Shown here in pieces: positions 50,983-60,796 of a DNA stretch of 64,000 bases. The notes under the pieces were generated by a model that was not told where the DNA came from, made no database searches, and saw only the letters and a program-made list of their open reading frames with translations. The stretch comes from Sphingomonas faeni (GTDB taxonomy: Bacteria > Pseudomonadota > Alphaproteobacteria > Sphingomonadales > Sphingomonadaceae): contig NZ_JAUSZF010000001.1 in NCBI RefSeq assembly GCF_030817315.1, positions 3,429,001-3,493,000 on the forward strand. The letters are read 5' to 3'. Within the stretch, counting starts at the first letter, position 1. Every line of letters starts with the position of its first letter. Both the position numbers and the translations under genes were made by a program.

Positions 50983-51996
50983 ATGCGCGCCATCGGCTAC
51001 ACCAAGTCGCTTCCGATCGACGATCCGCAGTCGCTCGTCGATCTCGACATCGCCAAGCCCGAAGCGACCGGCCGCGACCTGCTCGTCGAGGTGAAGGCGG
51101 TGTCGGTCAACCCGGTCGACACCAAGATCCGCCAGAACCGCGCCGATCCCGACGGCAAGCCGCAGGTGCTGGGCTGGGACGCAGCGGGCATCGTCGTCGC
51201 AGTCGGCCCCGATGTGACCAGGTTCGCGGTCGGCGACGCGGTGTTCTACGCCGGTGCGATCGACCGGCCCGGCACCAATGCCGAATACCACCTCGTCGAC
51301 GAACGGATCGTCGGCCACAAGCCGCAGTCGCTCGATTGGGCGCAGGCGGCGGCGCTGCCGCTGACCTCGATCACCGCGTGGGAGACGCTGTTCGACCGGC
51401 TTGACGTGCGCAAGCCCGTGCCCGGTGCGGCGAACGCGATCCTGATCATCGGCGGCGCGGGCGGGGTAGGGTCGATCACGATTCAGCTCGCGCGCAAGCT
51501 CACCGACCTGACCATCATTGCCACCGCCTCGCGCGACGAGACGCGAGGCTGGGTCGAGGATCTCGGCGCGCACCACGTGATCGACCACCGCAAGCCGCTC
51601 GCCGAACAGGTCGAGGCGCTCGGGCTGGGGGCTCCTGCCTATGTGTTCTCGACGACGCATACCGACGAGCACATCGCTGAAATCGCCACGTTGATCGCGC
51701 CGCAGGGCCGCCTCGCGCTGATCGACGACCCCAAGACGCTCGACATCGCGCCGCTGAAGCAGAAGTCGATCTCGGTCCACTGGGAGCTGATGTACACGCG
51801 CTCGCTGTTCCAGACGCCGGATATGGGCGAGCAGGGGCGGTTGCTCGACGAGGTCGCGGCGTTGGTCGATGCGGGGACGATCCGGACGACGCTGGCGGAG
51901 AATTTCGGGACCATCGACGCAGCGAATTTGCGGCGGGCGCATGAGCGGATCGAGAGCCATACGGCGAAGGGTAAGATCGTGCTGGAGGGGTTCTGA
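50983..51996 (+). CDS. zinc-binding-dehydrogenase-family quinone reductase
   Basis: A 337-residue medium-chain dehydrogenase of the quinone-reductase branch. It lacks the zinc cluster, so the reaction is probably NADPH-dependent reduction of quinones or enones. 'IIGGAGGVGSITIQLAR' (about 148-164) is the NADPH-binding loop and 'VSVNPVDTKIRQ' (about 40) is the family signature. AGGAG lies before the ATG. Confidence 0.9.
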   Translation: MRAIGYTKSLPIDDPQSLVDLDIAKPEATGRDLLVEVKAVSVNPVDTKIRQNRADPDGKPQVLGWDAAGIVVAVGPDVTRFAVGDAVFYAGAIDRPGTNAEYHLVDERIVGHKPQSLDWAQAAALPLTSITAWETLFDRLDVRKPVPGAANAILIIGGAGGVGSITIQLARKLTDLTIIATASRDETRGWVEDLGAHHVIDHRKPLAEQVEALGLGAPAYVFSTTHTDEHIAEIATLIAPQGRLALIDDPKTLDIAPLKQKSISVHWELMYTRSLFQTPDMGEQGRLLDEVAALVDAGTIRTTLAENFGTIDAANLRRAHERIESHTAKGKIVLEGF

Positions 51997-52033
51997 GCCT
52001 TTCCGATTTTCCAGCGCGTCCCGTTAACCTAGG

Positions 52034-52143
52034 CCACCACCCCGGCGAAGGCCGGGGCCCAATTGGGGGACACTGCTAACGGATGGCAGCACACCATCAT
52101 TGCGACCTTTCCAATTGGGCCCCGGCCTCCGCCGGGGTGGTGC
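52034..52143. repeat. paired palindromic repeat, family B
   Basis: Two inverted copies of a sequence with core CACCCCGGCGAAGGCCGGGG (52034-52069) and its complement (52111-52143), 41 bases apart, downstream of the quinone-reductase gene. The same pair occurs at 59511-59617. Confidence 0.75.
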
Positions 52144-52273
52144 CGTTGAAGGGCTGTCCTAAACCCTCTTCTCGTTCCCCCGCGAACGCGGGGGAACGGC
52201 TTTGGGCTGATGTGGGGCATCTCACGGCCGAATAAGACTGGCGGCGACCAAACCACACGATACGCTGCGGACC

Positions 52274-53251
52274 ATGCTCCGCCCGCTGATCCTCGCACTC
52301 GCCCTCCTCCCCGCGGCCGCCACGAATCGTCCCCCGCCAGCCGACCCACTAACCGCCACGATCCACACCGAAGACGCCGACCGCTTCGCAACCCTGTTCG
52401 CCAAGACCAAAGGCAAACCCAGCGCCGCGCAACTGAAACGCGACTATCTCGACAAGGGCAGTTTCGGGATCGGCGTCTTCACCCCCGGCCGGATCGTCGA
52501 CGCCGACAATCTCGCGCGCGCGATCGCCGCCAACCCGACCCGATACGCGCAGGCGATCAAGACGTGCCTCCCCGCCGCGAAGGCCGCCACCGCCGATCTC
52601 CGGTCGATCTATCTCGGCCTCCACGGCGCGCTCCCAGACGTGAAGCTGCCCCAAGTCTATATAGTCTTCGGCGCGAACACCTCGGGCGGCACGGCCAAGC
52701 CCGGCGCGCAGGTACTCGGCCTCGAAGTGCTGTGCCGCATGTCCCCCACACCCGAGAAACTTCGCCAGACGCTCTGCCATTTCTTCGCGCACGAGACGGT
52801 GCATTCCTTCCAGCAGGACGCCGGGATGACGCTCGCCCGCGACCCGCTTCTCACCGCGATCCTCGTCGAGGGCGCGGCGGACTTCATCGCCCAACTCGTC
52901 ACCGGCGAGGAGCCCGACGCCGCGCGCGCCGCCTGGGCCACCCCCCGCGAGGCCGAACTCTGGCGCCAGATGCAGGCCGACATCGCGCTCACCCGCAAGC
53001 TCACCGACAAGGTCGACCCGGAGGAAGGCTCGCCCGAAGCCAAGGCGTACGCCCGCTGGATCGGCAACTACTCCACGCCGCCCGCCGGCTGGCCGCCCGA
53101 ACTCGGCTATTGGATGGGCCTGCGGATCTGGCAGCGTTACTACGCCGCCGCCCCCGACAAACACGCCGCGCTCAGGGCGATGCTGGCGGTCCGCGATCCC
53201 CGCGCGATTCTCGCCGCCGGAACATACAAGCGCCGCGGAGGTTCCCTCTAA
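52274..53251 (+). CDS. DUF2268-type predicted zinc metalloprotease
   Basis: A 325-residue secreted protein: short signal peptide (about 1-16), then a domain with 'FFAHETVHSFQQ' (about 174-185) giving the zinc-binding His-Glu-x2-His and 'VEGAADFIAQLVTG' (about 199-212) as the likely third-ligand region. This agrees with DUF2268/predicted gluzincin proteins found in many proteobacteria. Substrate unknown. It lies just upstream of typA. Confidence 0.75.
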   Translation: MLRPLILALALLPAAATNRPPPADPLTATIHTEDADRFATLFAKTKGKPSAAQLKRDYLDKGSFGIGVFTPGRIVDADNLARAIAANPTRYAQAIKTCLPAAKAATADLRSIYLGLHGALPDVKLPQVYIVFGANTSGGTAKPGAQVLGLEVLCRMSPTPEKLRQTLCHFFAHETVHSFQQDAGMTLARDPLLTAILVEGAADFIAQLVTGEEPDAARAAWATPREAELWRQMQADIALTRKLTDKVDPEEGSPEAKAYARWIGNYSTPPAGWPPELGYWMGLRIWQRYYAAAPDKHAALRAMLAVRDPRAILAAGTYKRRGGSL

Positions 53252-53342
53252 AGGCGACGAAATGCCGCTGCGGCTTCCCGCGGCGCAACAATTACGCTAT
53301 GGCGCGCGCCAACCCCGTTCCTCGTTTCAAGAGAATACATTC

Positions 53343-55187
53343 ATGAGCCTCCGCAACGTGGCGATCATTGCGCACGTCGATCACGGCAAGACGACGCTGG
53401 TCGACCAGCTCTTCCGCCAGTCCGGCACCTTCCGCGACAACCAGCGCGTCGAAGAGCGCGCAATGGATTCGAACGACCTCGAAAAAGAGCGTGGCATCAC
53501 CATTCTCGCCAAGCCGACCTCGGTCGACTGGACCCCTCCCGGCGAGTCCGAGAGCATCCGCATCAACATCGTCGACACGCCCGGCCACGCCGATTTCGGC
53601 GGCGAAGTCGAGCGCATCCTGTCGATGGTCGACGGCGTCGTCCTGCTGGTCGACTCGTCGGAAGGCGCGATGCCGCAGACCAAGTTCGTCACCGGCAAGG
53701 CGCTCGCGCTCGGCCTGAAGCCGATCGTCGTCGTCAACAAGGTCGATCGTAACGACGCGCGCATTCAGGAAGTGCTCGACGAAGTGTTCGACCTGTTCGT
53801 GTCGCTCGACGCGAACGACGACCAGCTCGACTTCCCCGTGCTCTACGCATCGGGTCGCAACGGCTATGCCTCGACCGACATGGACGCGCGCGAAGGCACG
53901 CTGATCCCGATGTTCGAGACGATCGTGAAGCACGTGCCGCCGCCCGCCGTGGAAGTCGCCGGCGTGCCGTTCACCTTCCTCGTCACGCTGCTCGACCGCG
54001 ATCCGTTCCTCGGCCGCGTCCTCACCGGCCGCGTCAATTCGGGTACCGTGAAGACCAACCAGCCGATCCACGCGCTGGATAACGACGGCAAGATCATCGA
54101 AACCGGTCGCGCCTCGAAGATCATGTCGTTCCGTGGTCTCGACCGCGTGCCGGTCGACGAAGCCAAGGCCGGCGACATCATCTCGCTCGCAGGGCTTTCG
54201 GTTGCGACCGTGGCCGACACGATCGCCGACATCACGGTGACCGAGCCGCTGCACGCGCAGCCGATCGATCCCCCCACGCTGTCGATGCGTTTTGCCGTGA
54301 ACGATTCGCCGATGGCGGGCCGCGAAGGCACCAAGGTGACGTCGCGCATGATCCGCGAGCGCCTGTTCCGCGAAGCCGAGTCGAACGTCGCCGTGAAGGT
54401 GACCGAGGCGGCCGACAAGGACAGCTTCGAAGTTGCCGGCCGCGGCGAGCTTCAACTCGGCGTGCTGATCGAGACGATGCGCCGCGAGGGCTTCGAGCTG
54501 GGCATCTCGCGTCCGCGCGTGTTGTTCGGCGAGGACGAGAACGGCAAGAAGACCGAGCCGTACGAGACCGTCATCATCGACGTCGACGAGGAGCATTCGG
54601 GCACCGTCGTCGAGAAGATGAACACGCGTAAGGCCGAGATGACCGACATGCGTCCGTCGACCGGCGGCAAGACCCGCATCACCTTCTCGGCGCCGTCGCG
54701 CGGGATGATCGGCTATCATGGCGAGTTCCTGTCCGACACGCGCGGCACGGGCATCATGAACCGGCTGTTCGAGAAGTACGGCCCGCACAAGGGTCCGATC
54801 GAGGGTCGCAAGAACGGCGTGCTGATCTCGAACGGTTCGGGTGAAGCCAACAACTACGCACTGGGTCCGCTCGAAGAGCGCGGCATCCTGTTCGTGGGCC
54901 ATGGCGAGGCTCTCTATGAGGGCATGATCGTCGGCGAGAACGCCAAGCCGGACGACCTCGAGGTCAACCCAATGAAGACCAAGGCGCTGACCAACTTCCG
55001 CGCCTCGGGCGGCAAGGACGACCAGGTCCGCCTGTCCCCGCCGAAGCGCGCGACGCTGGAGCAGGCGATCGCGTACATCGACGACGACGAGATGGTCGAA
55101 GTGACGCCGAAGTCGATCCGCCTGCGCAAGCGCTTCCTTGATGCGAACGAGCGTAAGCGCGCGAGCCGGGCTAAGCAGAGCGCCTGA
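53343..55187 (+). CDS. typA: translational GTPase TypA/BipA
   Basis: A 614-residue ribosome-associated GTPase that helps growth at low temperature and under stress. G1 '[10 protein letters not shown]' (about 11-20), G2 'RGITI', G3 '[11 protein letters not shown]', G4 'NKVDR', then EF-G-like domains and the TypA C-terminal domain with '[19 protein letters not shown]'. The ATG at 53343 follows AAGAG. Length is normal for the family. Confidence 0.96.
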   Translation: MSLRNVAIIAHVDHGKTTLVDQLFRQSGTFRDNQRVEERAMDSNDLEKERGITILAKPTSVDWTPPGESESIRINIVDTPGHADFGGEVERILSMVDGVVLLVDSSEGAMPQTKFVTGKALALGLKPIVVVNKVDRNDARIQEVLDEVFDLFVSLDANDDQLDFPVLYASGRNGYASTDMDAREGTLIPMFETIVKHVPPPAVEVAGVPFTFLVTLLDRDPFLGRVLTGRVNSGTVKTNQPIHALDNDGKIIETGRASKIMSFRGLDRVPVDEAKAGDIISLAGLSVATVADTIADITVTEPLHAQPIDPPTLSMRFAVNDSPMAGREGTKVTSRMIRERLFREAESNVAVKVTEAADKDSFEVAGRGELQLGVLIETMRREGFELGISRPRVLFGEDENGKKTEPYETVIIDVDEEHSGTVVEKMNTRKAEMTDMRPSTGGKTRITFSAPSRGMIGYHGEFLSDTRGTGIMNRLFEKYGPHKGPIEGRKNGVLISNGSGEANNYALGPLEERGILFVGHGEALYEGMIVGENAKPDDLEVNPMKTKALTNFRASGGKDDQVRLSPPKRATLEQAIAYIDDDEMVEVTPKSIRLRKRFLDANERKRASRAKQSA

Positions 55188-55250
55188 GGCCAGCACGGCG
55201 AAGCCGGCTGAGCCTCAGGCGCTCGGCCGGCCTCGCTAAAGCGGGTCCGA

Positions 55251-55271
55251 CGACACGGCTTCGCCGTGTCG
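55251..55271 (+). promoter_or_regulatory. stem-loop downstream of typA
   Basis: A 9-bp stem (55251-55259 with 55263-55271) with a three-base loop lies 64 bases after typA, upstream of the true terminator. It may stabilise the message. Confidence 0.4.
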
Positions 55272-55292
55272 CGCTTGCTAGGAAATGAAGAA

Positions 55293-55320
55293 GGGCCGGA
55301 GGGAAACCTCCGGCCCTTTT
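55293..55320 (+). terminator. Rho-independent terminator of typA
   Basis: A 10-bp perfect stem (55293-55302 with 55307-55316), GAAA-like loop and TTTT, on the plus strand 106 bases after the typA stop. Confidence 0.8.
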
Positions 55321-55352
55321 CGTTTGTGCGTGAATACATGACCAGCCCACTC

Positions 55353-55468
55353 CTTCCCCCCTCCCTGAAAGGGAGGGGCCGGGGGTGGGTGGGCTTCCGC
55401 ATTATCGAGCGGCGATGGCCAAAGCCGGCCAACCCACCCCCAACCCCTCCCTTCCAGGGAGGGGGGAA
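55353..55468. repeat. paired palindromic repeat, family A (copy 1)
   Basis: An inverted pair of a G/C-rich element with core CTCCCTGAAAGGGAGGGG. The first copy runs from 55353 to 55393, the complement from 55431 to 55468. Further pairs are at 57187-57302 and 59293-59404. Each pair flanks about 40 bases of spacer and could form a long cruciform or RNA hairpin. Confidence 0.8.
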
Positions 55469-55583
55469 CGTCGCCCCCGGGCAACCACCCGCGCACTAAA
55501 ATCCTCTCCCCCGCGGAGAGGAAAAGACGCCAAGGCGGCGAAAGGTGAGGGCACGGCGCGCTAACGGCCGAAACCACGCGCAA

Positions 55584-56231
55584 TCACGCAGCAGTAATCC
55601 GCCCACCCCGCTCCAACATCTCCCCACTCGTAACAATAACCCGATCTCCAACCCCAACCCGCCCAAAGATCAATTTTGCAAAAGCAGTAGGCACCCCCAC
55701 GCATCCATGCGTAGCGTACTTCCCATCCATCAGCGCACTGCCATGGATCGAAACCCCATCATTGGTCAGCCGCAGCATATACGGCATCGGCGCACCGTAG
55801 AGGTTCGACACATGATGCGCGTCCTTCTGCGTAACCGTGAACACCCCCAGCGGAGTCGGCTTCTCGTCCGCGCCATAGATCACCGCAGCCGTCCCGATCT
55901 CGTACCCTGCGCGAAAGATCGACAAGGTCTGCGCGACCAGATCGACGGTGATCACGATCGGCCCCTCGGGCACGCCCTCCGTATCCCAGTAATACGCCCC
56001 GTTGCGCAGCGGTTCGGGCACATCCAGCACCCGCTTCACGACATACGCATCGACCGGTTCCTGGGCAGCGACGGCAACCGGCCTCGGCGGAACCTCCGCA
56101 ACGACCTGGGCCGTCCGCGCAGGCGCGTCGACCGCCCGCAACTTCACCGGCGACCCGGAAAGCGCCAGCCCGCCGATCACCAACGCCCAATCGTTCGCCT
56201 GCTCCCGCGTCCCCGCACGGGACACGCCCAC
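55584..56231 (-). CDS. L,D-transpeptidase (YkuD domain)
   Basis: A 215-residue exported enzyme that crosslinks peptidoglycan or attaches proteins to it. The catalytic motif is visible: 'SIHGSALMDGKYATHGCVGVP' (about 163-183), with His and the nucleophile Cys. 'GPIVITVDLVAQTLSIFRAG' (about 90-109) is the YkuD start. The first 25 residues may hold a signal anchor ('WALVIGGLALSG'). The start is uncertain: GTG at 56231 lacks a ribosome binding site, and no better ATG is close. Confidence 0.85.
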   Translation of the reverse strand: MGVSRAGTREQANDWALVIGGLALSGSPVKLRAVDAPARTAQVVAEVPPRPVAVAAQEPVDAYVVKRVLDVPEPLRNGAYYWDTEGVPEGPIVITVDLVAQTLSIFRAGYEIGTAAVIYGADEKPTPLGVFTVTQKDAHHVSNLYGAPMPYMLRLTNDGVSIHGSALMDGKYATHGCVGVPTAFAKLIFGRVGVGDRVIVTSGEMLERGGRITAA

Positions 56232-56359
56232 ACAGATATACCGTGGGTTAACAGCCCGTTCCGCCGCAGTTCAGACCGAATCACCTACAGCCTGAAACAC
56301 GGCCGGACACTTATGCGTTTGTCCCAGGCGGACCGGGCGTAACTAGTAACGGAGTTCGG

Positions 56360-56755
56360 ATGATGAACGGATTTTTGAAGAAGGCAGGTTTGGGGGTAGC
56401 CCTCGCAGCGACCGCGCTGACAGCCGCGGTACCGGCCGATGCACAGCGCTGGGGCCGCGGCGGCTATGGTCGCGGCTGGCACGGTCATCGCGGCGGCGGC
56501 AACGCAGCCGGTGCAGCCGTGCTCGGCGGTATCCTAGGCCTGGGCGTCGGCGCAGCGATCGCGAGCAGCAACAACCGCAATCGCTATTACGACCGCGGCT
56601 ATTACAATGGCGGTTATTACGCCCCGCCGCCGGTGGCCTATTACAACCCACCGGTCCGCACCTATTACCGCGAGGACTATCGTCCGCGGTGCTGGAACGA
56701 GTGGCGGGTCGATCCCTATTACGGCGACCGGGTATCGGTACAGGTCTGCAGCTGA
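56360..56755 (+). CDS. exported Gly/Tyr-rich small protein
   Basis: A 131-residue protein with signal peptide (cleavage near Ala-Asp-Ala-Gln, about 28), then a Gly/Arg/Trp/His segment, a hydrophobic Gly/Ala stretch (glycine-zipper-like, about 50-70), and a Tyr/Arg/Pro-rich end with a Cys pair. Related proteins of sphingomonads are thought to be envelope or biofilm surface proteins. The GGAG before ATG fits translation. Confidence 0.75.
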   Translation: MMNGFLKKAGLGVALAATALTAAVPADAQRWGRGGYGRGWHGHRGGGNAAGAAVLGGILGLGVGAAIASSNNRNRYYDRGYYNGGYYAPPPVAYYNPPVRTYYREDYRPRCWNEWRVDPYYGDRVSVQVCS

Positions 56756-56862
56756 CCCGATCGAACGACAGCAAGGAGGCGTCGGGAGCAATCCCGGCGC
56801 CCCTTTCGCGTCACGTGCTTTTTTCTGGCGCGGGGCAGGCGCTTGCCGCTAGACGCGCGACC

Positions 56863-57180
56863 ATGACCGACACGCCCAACACGCCCGAGACCGAAGCCGC
56901 CGCCACCCCGGCCGCAACCGGCGACACGCCCCCCGATCGCCTCTCGATCAACCAGCGCAGCCCGTTCTTCCAGCAGGACCTGCTCGAACGCGGCATCGGC
57001 ATCCGCTTCAAGGACAAGGTCCGCCACGACGTCGAGGAATATTGCATCTCGGAAGGCTGGATCCGAGTCGCACTCGGCAAGAAGGTGGACCGCAACGGCA
57101 ATCCCCTGACGCTGAAGCTCGTCGGCCCGGTAGAGGCCTGGTTCGAGCGCCCTGCCACGTCAGATACAGACGAAGGCTGA
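56863..57180 (+). CDS. DUF3297 family protein
   Basis: A 105-residue protein from ATG 56863. 'SPFFQQDLLERGIGIRFKDKVRHDVEEYCISEGWIRV' (about 34-70) identifies the DUF3297 family. The first 30 residues are Thr/Pro/Glu-rich and disordered. Function unknown. The family is small and conserved in alpha- and gammaproteobacteria. It may share a promoter with the exported Gly/Tyr protein. Confidence 0.85.
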   Translation: MTDTPNTPETEAAATPAATGDTPPDRLSINQRSPFFQQDLLERGIGIRFKDKVRHDVEEYCISEGWIRVALGKKVDRNGNPLTLKLVGPVEAWFERPATSDTDEG

Positions 57181-57186
57181 CCCGAT

Positions 57187-57302
57187 CTTCCCCCCTCCCT
57201 GAAAGGGAGGGGCCGGGGGTGGGTAGGCCAGCTTGTGCCGCAACCGCCTGAACACGCGGAACCCGACCCACCCCCAACCCCTCCCTTCCAGGGAGGGGGG
57301 CA
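57187..57302. repeat. paired palindromic repeat, family A (copy 2)
   Basis: Same inverted pair as at 55353 with 57187-57226 and 57264-57302, between the DUF3297 stop and the ABC-F stop. Confidence 0.8.
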
Positions 57303-57345
57303 AGAACGGACTAGGCGGCTCCCCCAGGGGAGGCGCAGAAGCCGC

Positions 57346-59214
57346 TTAAGCCGCCACCCCCTCCAGCGCCTCGCTAGCTTCCAGCCACTTAGCCTCGCTA
57401 GCCTCCAGCTTTGCATGCACCTCGGCACGACGCTTGCTCAGGTCCCCCATGGACATCCGCGAGAACCGCGGCTCAGCACTCGCCGGGTCGACCATCGCAC
57501 GATCCAGAGCATTCCGCTCCTTGGTGAACTTCGCGGTCTGCTCCTCGATCTCGCGCAGAGCCTTCCGCAACGCCGCATCGTTGCTCTTCGCATCCGCCGC
57601 GGCCTTCTTGCCCGCCTTCTTGTCGGCCTTCGACGCCGCGTCGCCCTTGCCGCCGTCGCCCTTCAGGACGAACGCGATATAGTCGTCGAGGCTGCCGTCG
57701 AACTCCTTCGCCGTGCCGTCGTCGACCAGCACCAGCCGGTCCGCGGTAAGCTCCAGCATATGCCGGTCATGGCTGACCAGCACCACCGCGCCGGTATACG
57801 CATTGAGCGCCTGCACCAGAGCCTCGCGCGCATCAACGTCCAGATGGTTGGTAGGCTCATCGAGGATTAGCAGATGCGGCGCATCCCGCGTGATCAGCGC
57901 CAGCGCCAGACGCGCGCGCTCGCCACCCGACAACTTGCCGACCCGCGTCGTCGCCTTGTCACCCGAGAACCCGAACCGCCCCAACTGCGCGCGGACGGCC
58001 GCCGGCGTCGCCCCCTTCATCAGATGCGACATATGCTCGATCGGCGAATCGGTCGGATCGAGTTCCTCAACCTGATACTGGGTGAAATACCCGACCTTCA
58101 TCTTGCCCGACGACGACATCTCGCCGTCCATCGGCGTCAACTGCGCCGCCAGCAGCCGCGCGAGCGTGGTCTTGCCGTTGCCGTTGCGCCCGAGCAGCGC
58201 GACCCGGTCGTCGGGATCGAGCCGCATGTTGAGCCGCTTCAGTATCGGCACGTCGGCGTAACCCACGGTCGCCATGTCGAGCGTGATCAAAGGTGGACGC
58301 AACTCGGTCGGGTTGGGGAAGCCGAATGACAGCGTCGGATCGTTATAGCTCTCGGCGATCGGCTGCATCTTCGACAGCATCTTCTGCCGCGACTGCGCCT
58401 GCTTCGCCGTGGAAGCGCGGGCGCTATTTTTCGCGATATATTCCTGCAGCTTCTCGCGCTGCACCGCCTGGTTGGCGCGGGCCGCCTCGATCTGCGCGAG
58501 CCGCTCGGCCCGCTGCCGCTCGAACGCATCGTAGCCGCCCGGATACAGCGTGATCTTGCCGCCCTGCAGATGCAGGATGTGATCGACCACGTTGTTGAGG
58601 AAATCGCGCTCGTGGCTGACCACCACGATCGTCGCCTTGTAGCCCTTGAGGAAGTCCTCGAGCCACATCACTGCTTCGAGATCGAGATGGTTCGAAGGCT
58701 CGTCGAGCAGCAGCAGGTCCGGCTGCGAGAACAGCAGGGCGGCGAGCGCCACGCGCATCTTCCAGCCACCCGAGAAGCTGTCGAGCGTGCGCGCCTGCAT
58801 ATCCTCGTCGAACCCGAGCCCGAGCAGGATCTGCGCGGCGCGCGCGGGCGCGGTGTACGCGTCGATCGCGATCAGCCGCTCGTACACGTCGCCGAGCCGG
58901 TCGGGATCCTCGCTCGTCTCGCTCTCGATCATCAGCGCGGCGCGTTCCAGGTCGGCTTCGAGCACCGTCTCGAACGGCGTCTTCACGCCGTGCGGCGCCT
59001 CCTGCGCGAGATACCCGATCCGCGCGCCCTTCGGCATGTCGGCGGAACCGTCGTCCGGCTCCAGCTGCCCTGCGATCACGCGCACCATCGTCGACTTGCC
59101 CGCGCCGTTGCGCCCGATCAGCCCGACGCGCGAGCCCGGCGGCAACGCAGCCGTGGCGCCATCGAGGATAACGCGTCCGCCCAGGCGCACCGTGATATTG
59201 TTCAGATTCAGCAT
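57346..59214 (-). CDS. ABC-F family ATPase
   Basis: A 622-residue ribosome-associated ABC-F protein with two nucleotide-binding domains: Walker A 'GRNGAGKSTM' (about 35-44), signature 'FSGGWKMRVALA' (about 148-159), second Walker A 'GRNGNGKTTL' (about 345-354), signature 'LSGGERARLAL' (about 435-445). A basic linker of about 80 residues joins them and a Lys-rich tail follows. No membrane part, so it acts in translation control. It is closest to the Uup/YheS-like group by layout. Confidence 0.92.
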   Translation of the reverse strand: MLNLNNITVRLGGRVILDGATAALPPGSRVGLIGRNGAGKSTMVRVIAGQLEPDDGSADMPKGARIGYLAQEAPHGVKTPFETVLEADLERAALMIESETSEDPDRLGDVYERLIAIDAYTAPARAAQILLGLGFDEDMQARTLDSFSGGWKMRVALAALLFSQPDLLLLDEPSNHLDLEAVMWLEDFLKGYKATIVVVSHERDFLNNVVDHILHLQGGKITLYPGGYDAFERQRAERLAQIEAARANQAVQREKLQEYIAKNSARASTAKQAQSRQKMLSKMQPIAESYNDPTLSFGFPNPTELRPPLITLDMATVGYADVPILKRLNMRLDPDDRVALLGRNGNGKTTLARLLAAQLTPMDGEMSSSGKMKVGYFTQYQVEELDPTDSPIEHMSHLMKGATPAAVRAQLGRFGFSGDKATTRVGKLSGGERARLALALITRDAPHLLILDEPTNHLDVDAREALVQALNAYTGAVVLVSHDRHMLELTADRLVLVDDGTAKEFDGSLDDYIAFVLKGDGGKGDAASKADKKAGKKAAADAKSNDAALRKALREIEEQTAKFTKERNALDRAMVDPASAEPRFSRMSMGDLSKRRAEVHAKLEASEAKWLEASEALEGVAA

Positions 59215-59292
59215 GGGGCTGCCGTTAGCAGATGCAGCATGGTTTTGCGAGGGGAGGGGAAGGGGGGGCTCAAGCCCCCCAAGGTCGAGCCG

Positions 59293-59404
59293 CGCCCCCC
59301 TCCCTGAAAGGGAGGGGCAGGGGGTGGTAGGCCGGTTCGAGCCACGACCGAAGGACCGCGCGGAACCCGACCCACCCCCGACCCCTCCCTTTCAGGGAGG
59401 GGAG
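59293..59404. repeat. paired palindromic repeat, family A (copy 3)
   Basis: Inverted pair with 59293-59330 and 59365-59404, in the 528-base gap between the ABC-F start and the SleB gene. Confidence 0.8.
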
Positions 59405-59510
59405 AAGACATTCCAGCCAACACCGGTGCGTCATCCGGCTGGACGTAGCTTGAACGGGGCAGCCGGAGGGTCGCGCGGGAGCAACAGCAAGGGCAGGTTT
59501 CCCTCCTACC

Positions 59511-59617
59511 GCCACCCCGGCGAAGGCCGGGGTCCAAGTGGAAAGGCCGTGATGATGAGGCGCGGTCCGCAGTTGGCGACGTCACCCAACTGGGCCCCGG
59601 CCTCCGCCGGGGTGGTG
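59511..59617. repeat. paired palindromic repeat, family B (copy 2)
   Basis: Inverted pair with 59511-59541 and 59586-59617, matching the pair at 52034-52143. No gene lies between 59215 and 59741. Confidence 0.75.
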
Positions 59618-59645
59618 CAGCTATCGGAACGGCAAACGAACCAAA

Positions 59646-59737
59646 CTTCCTCCCCGTCAGGGGAGGGTAGGGGTGGGGCATTGCCAAAAACGTCTCGCAC
59701 GCCGCGGCGCCCCAACCCTCCCCTAAAGGGGAGGGAG
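59646..59737. repeat. paired palindromic repeat, family A variant
   Basis: A divergent pair (59646-59679 and 59708-59737) with core CTCCCC-AGGGGAGGG, immediately before the stop of the SleB-like gene. Three repeat pairs in a row fill this intergenic region. Confidence 0.65.
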
Positions 59738-59741
59738 ATTA

Positions 59742-60453
59742 TCAGCTCTCGTCCGAAACGATCATCCGAACCCTCGCCACCGCCAAGTATTCCAGCAGCC
59801 CGCCCACCAACATGAACCCGCACCCCCGAACCCCGGCATAAGCCTGCCGAAACGTCAGCGCCCGCTCCAGCGTCCCCTGCCACCGATAGAACACATGCGT
59901 CCCGACCTTAGTGATCCGCGCCAGACTCGACGCCCACCACGGCAAAATGCTCGTCGTATGAAACGAACTCGCCGCCCCGACCGGCGCAAAGACGCTCCCA
60001 CCAAGCGCCGCCGCCGCAACCGCGCGCGCGATCCCAAGCCCCCAACTCCCGCGCACGGTTCATCGAACCATCGCACGTATAGCTGAACTGACACCCGGTC
60101 CGCCGCTCGGCCCCCTGATACACGACCCCGCACACGCTGTTCGGAAAAGCCCGGTCGCGCACCCGGTTCAACACCACCTGCGCCACCGCCCGCTGCACCT
60201 CCGCCGCACGACTCGCGTCGTCAACGGAGTTCGAAGTTACAAAGGGGGGCGCAACCGCAGGCACAACCGCCGCAAAGGCCGCCTCAGGCGTGGCCGCTGC
60301 GATCTTCGCCGAGATGTCATCCGGCACATGCAGCGCCATCCGCTCCAGCGCGCGAAAATTACGCTCGGGCTGAACCTGCGCGACCGCAGCGAGGCGATCC
60401 GCCGGCACGCACGACGTCGCCATCACCAAACGCGGGCAAACTGATCGAGGCAT
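59742..60453 (-). pseudogene. SleB-like cell wall hydrolase with frameshift
   Basis: The upstream frame gives a Hydrolase_2 (SleB) domain: 'AVAQVVLNRVRDRAFP', 'CGVVYQGAERRTGCQFSYTCDGSM'. Near 60020-60030, inside a run of alternating C and G, the family continues in another frame: 'IARAVAAAALGGSVFAPVGAASSFHTT' and 'HVFYRWQG', ending at 59742. Restoring two bases in the C/G run yields one protein of about 236 residues. Homologues remodel peptidoglycan. The break suggests a slippage mutation, phase variation or assembly error. Confidence 0.85.
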
Positions 60454-60568
60454 GGGGATAAAGGCCGTAACCCGACGTCTTCATCCCCCCACTCTACGCC
60501 GAGGGGTTTAGGGACTGGTTAATTGGGTCGAGGAAACGGGGAGAGCGTCCGCTAACGAAACGCAACCC

Positions 60569-60745
60569 CGTCATCCCGACGAAAGTTGGGACCTAGATCG
60601 GCAAGGACGGACTCGGAAAGGGCGCCCCCGAAAGCGCGCCCCCAACATCCTCCCCCATCGTCCGTCATCCTGACGAAAGTCAGGATCCAGAGCCATCGAG
60701 GGCGACGCCCGTTACCTGGATCCTGACTTTCGTCAGGATGACGGG
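60569..60745. repeat. palindromic repeats, family C
   Basis: The core ATCCTGAC-GAAA-GTCAGGAT occurs at 60663-60692 and inverted at 60715-60745, with a degenerate relative at 60569-60592. It is the same family as 38986-39016. The 343-base gap between the SleB start and the LytTR stop contains no gene. Confidence 0.75.
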
Positions 60746-60796
60746 AGGGGGTAGGATGACGGGACGTGGGGGCAAGGTCACGCCCGCAGCCTCACC

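Noticed and set aside
53292..55196. 634-codon minus-strand open frame
   Set aside because: Antisense to typA, whose motifs are complete, with His/Asp/Arg-rich shadow composition.
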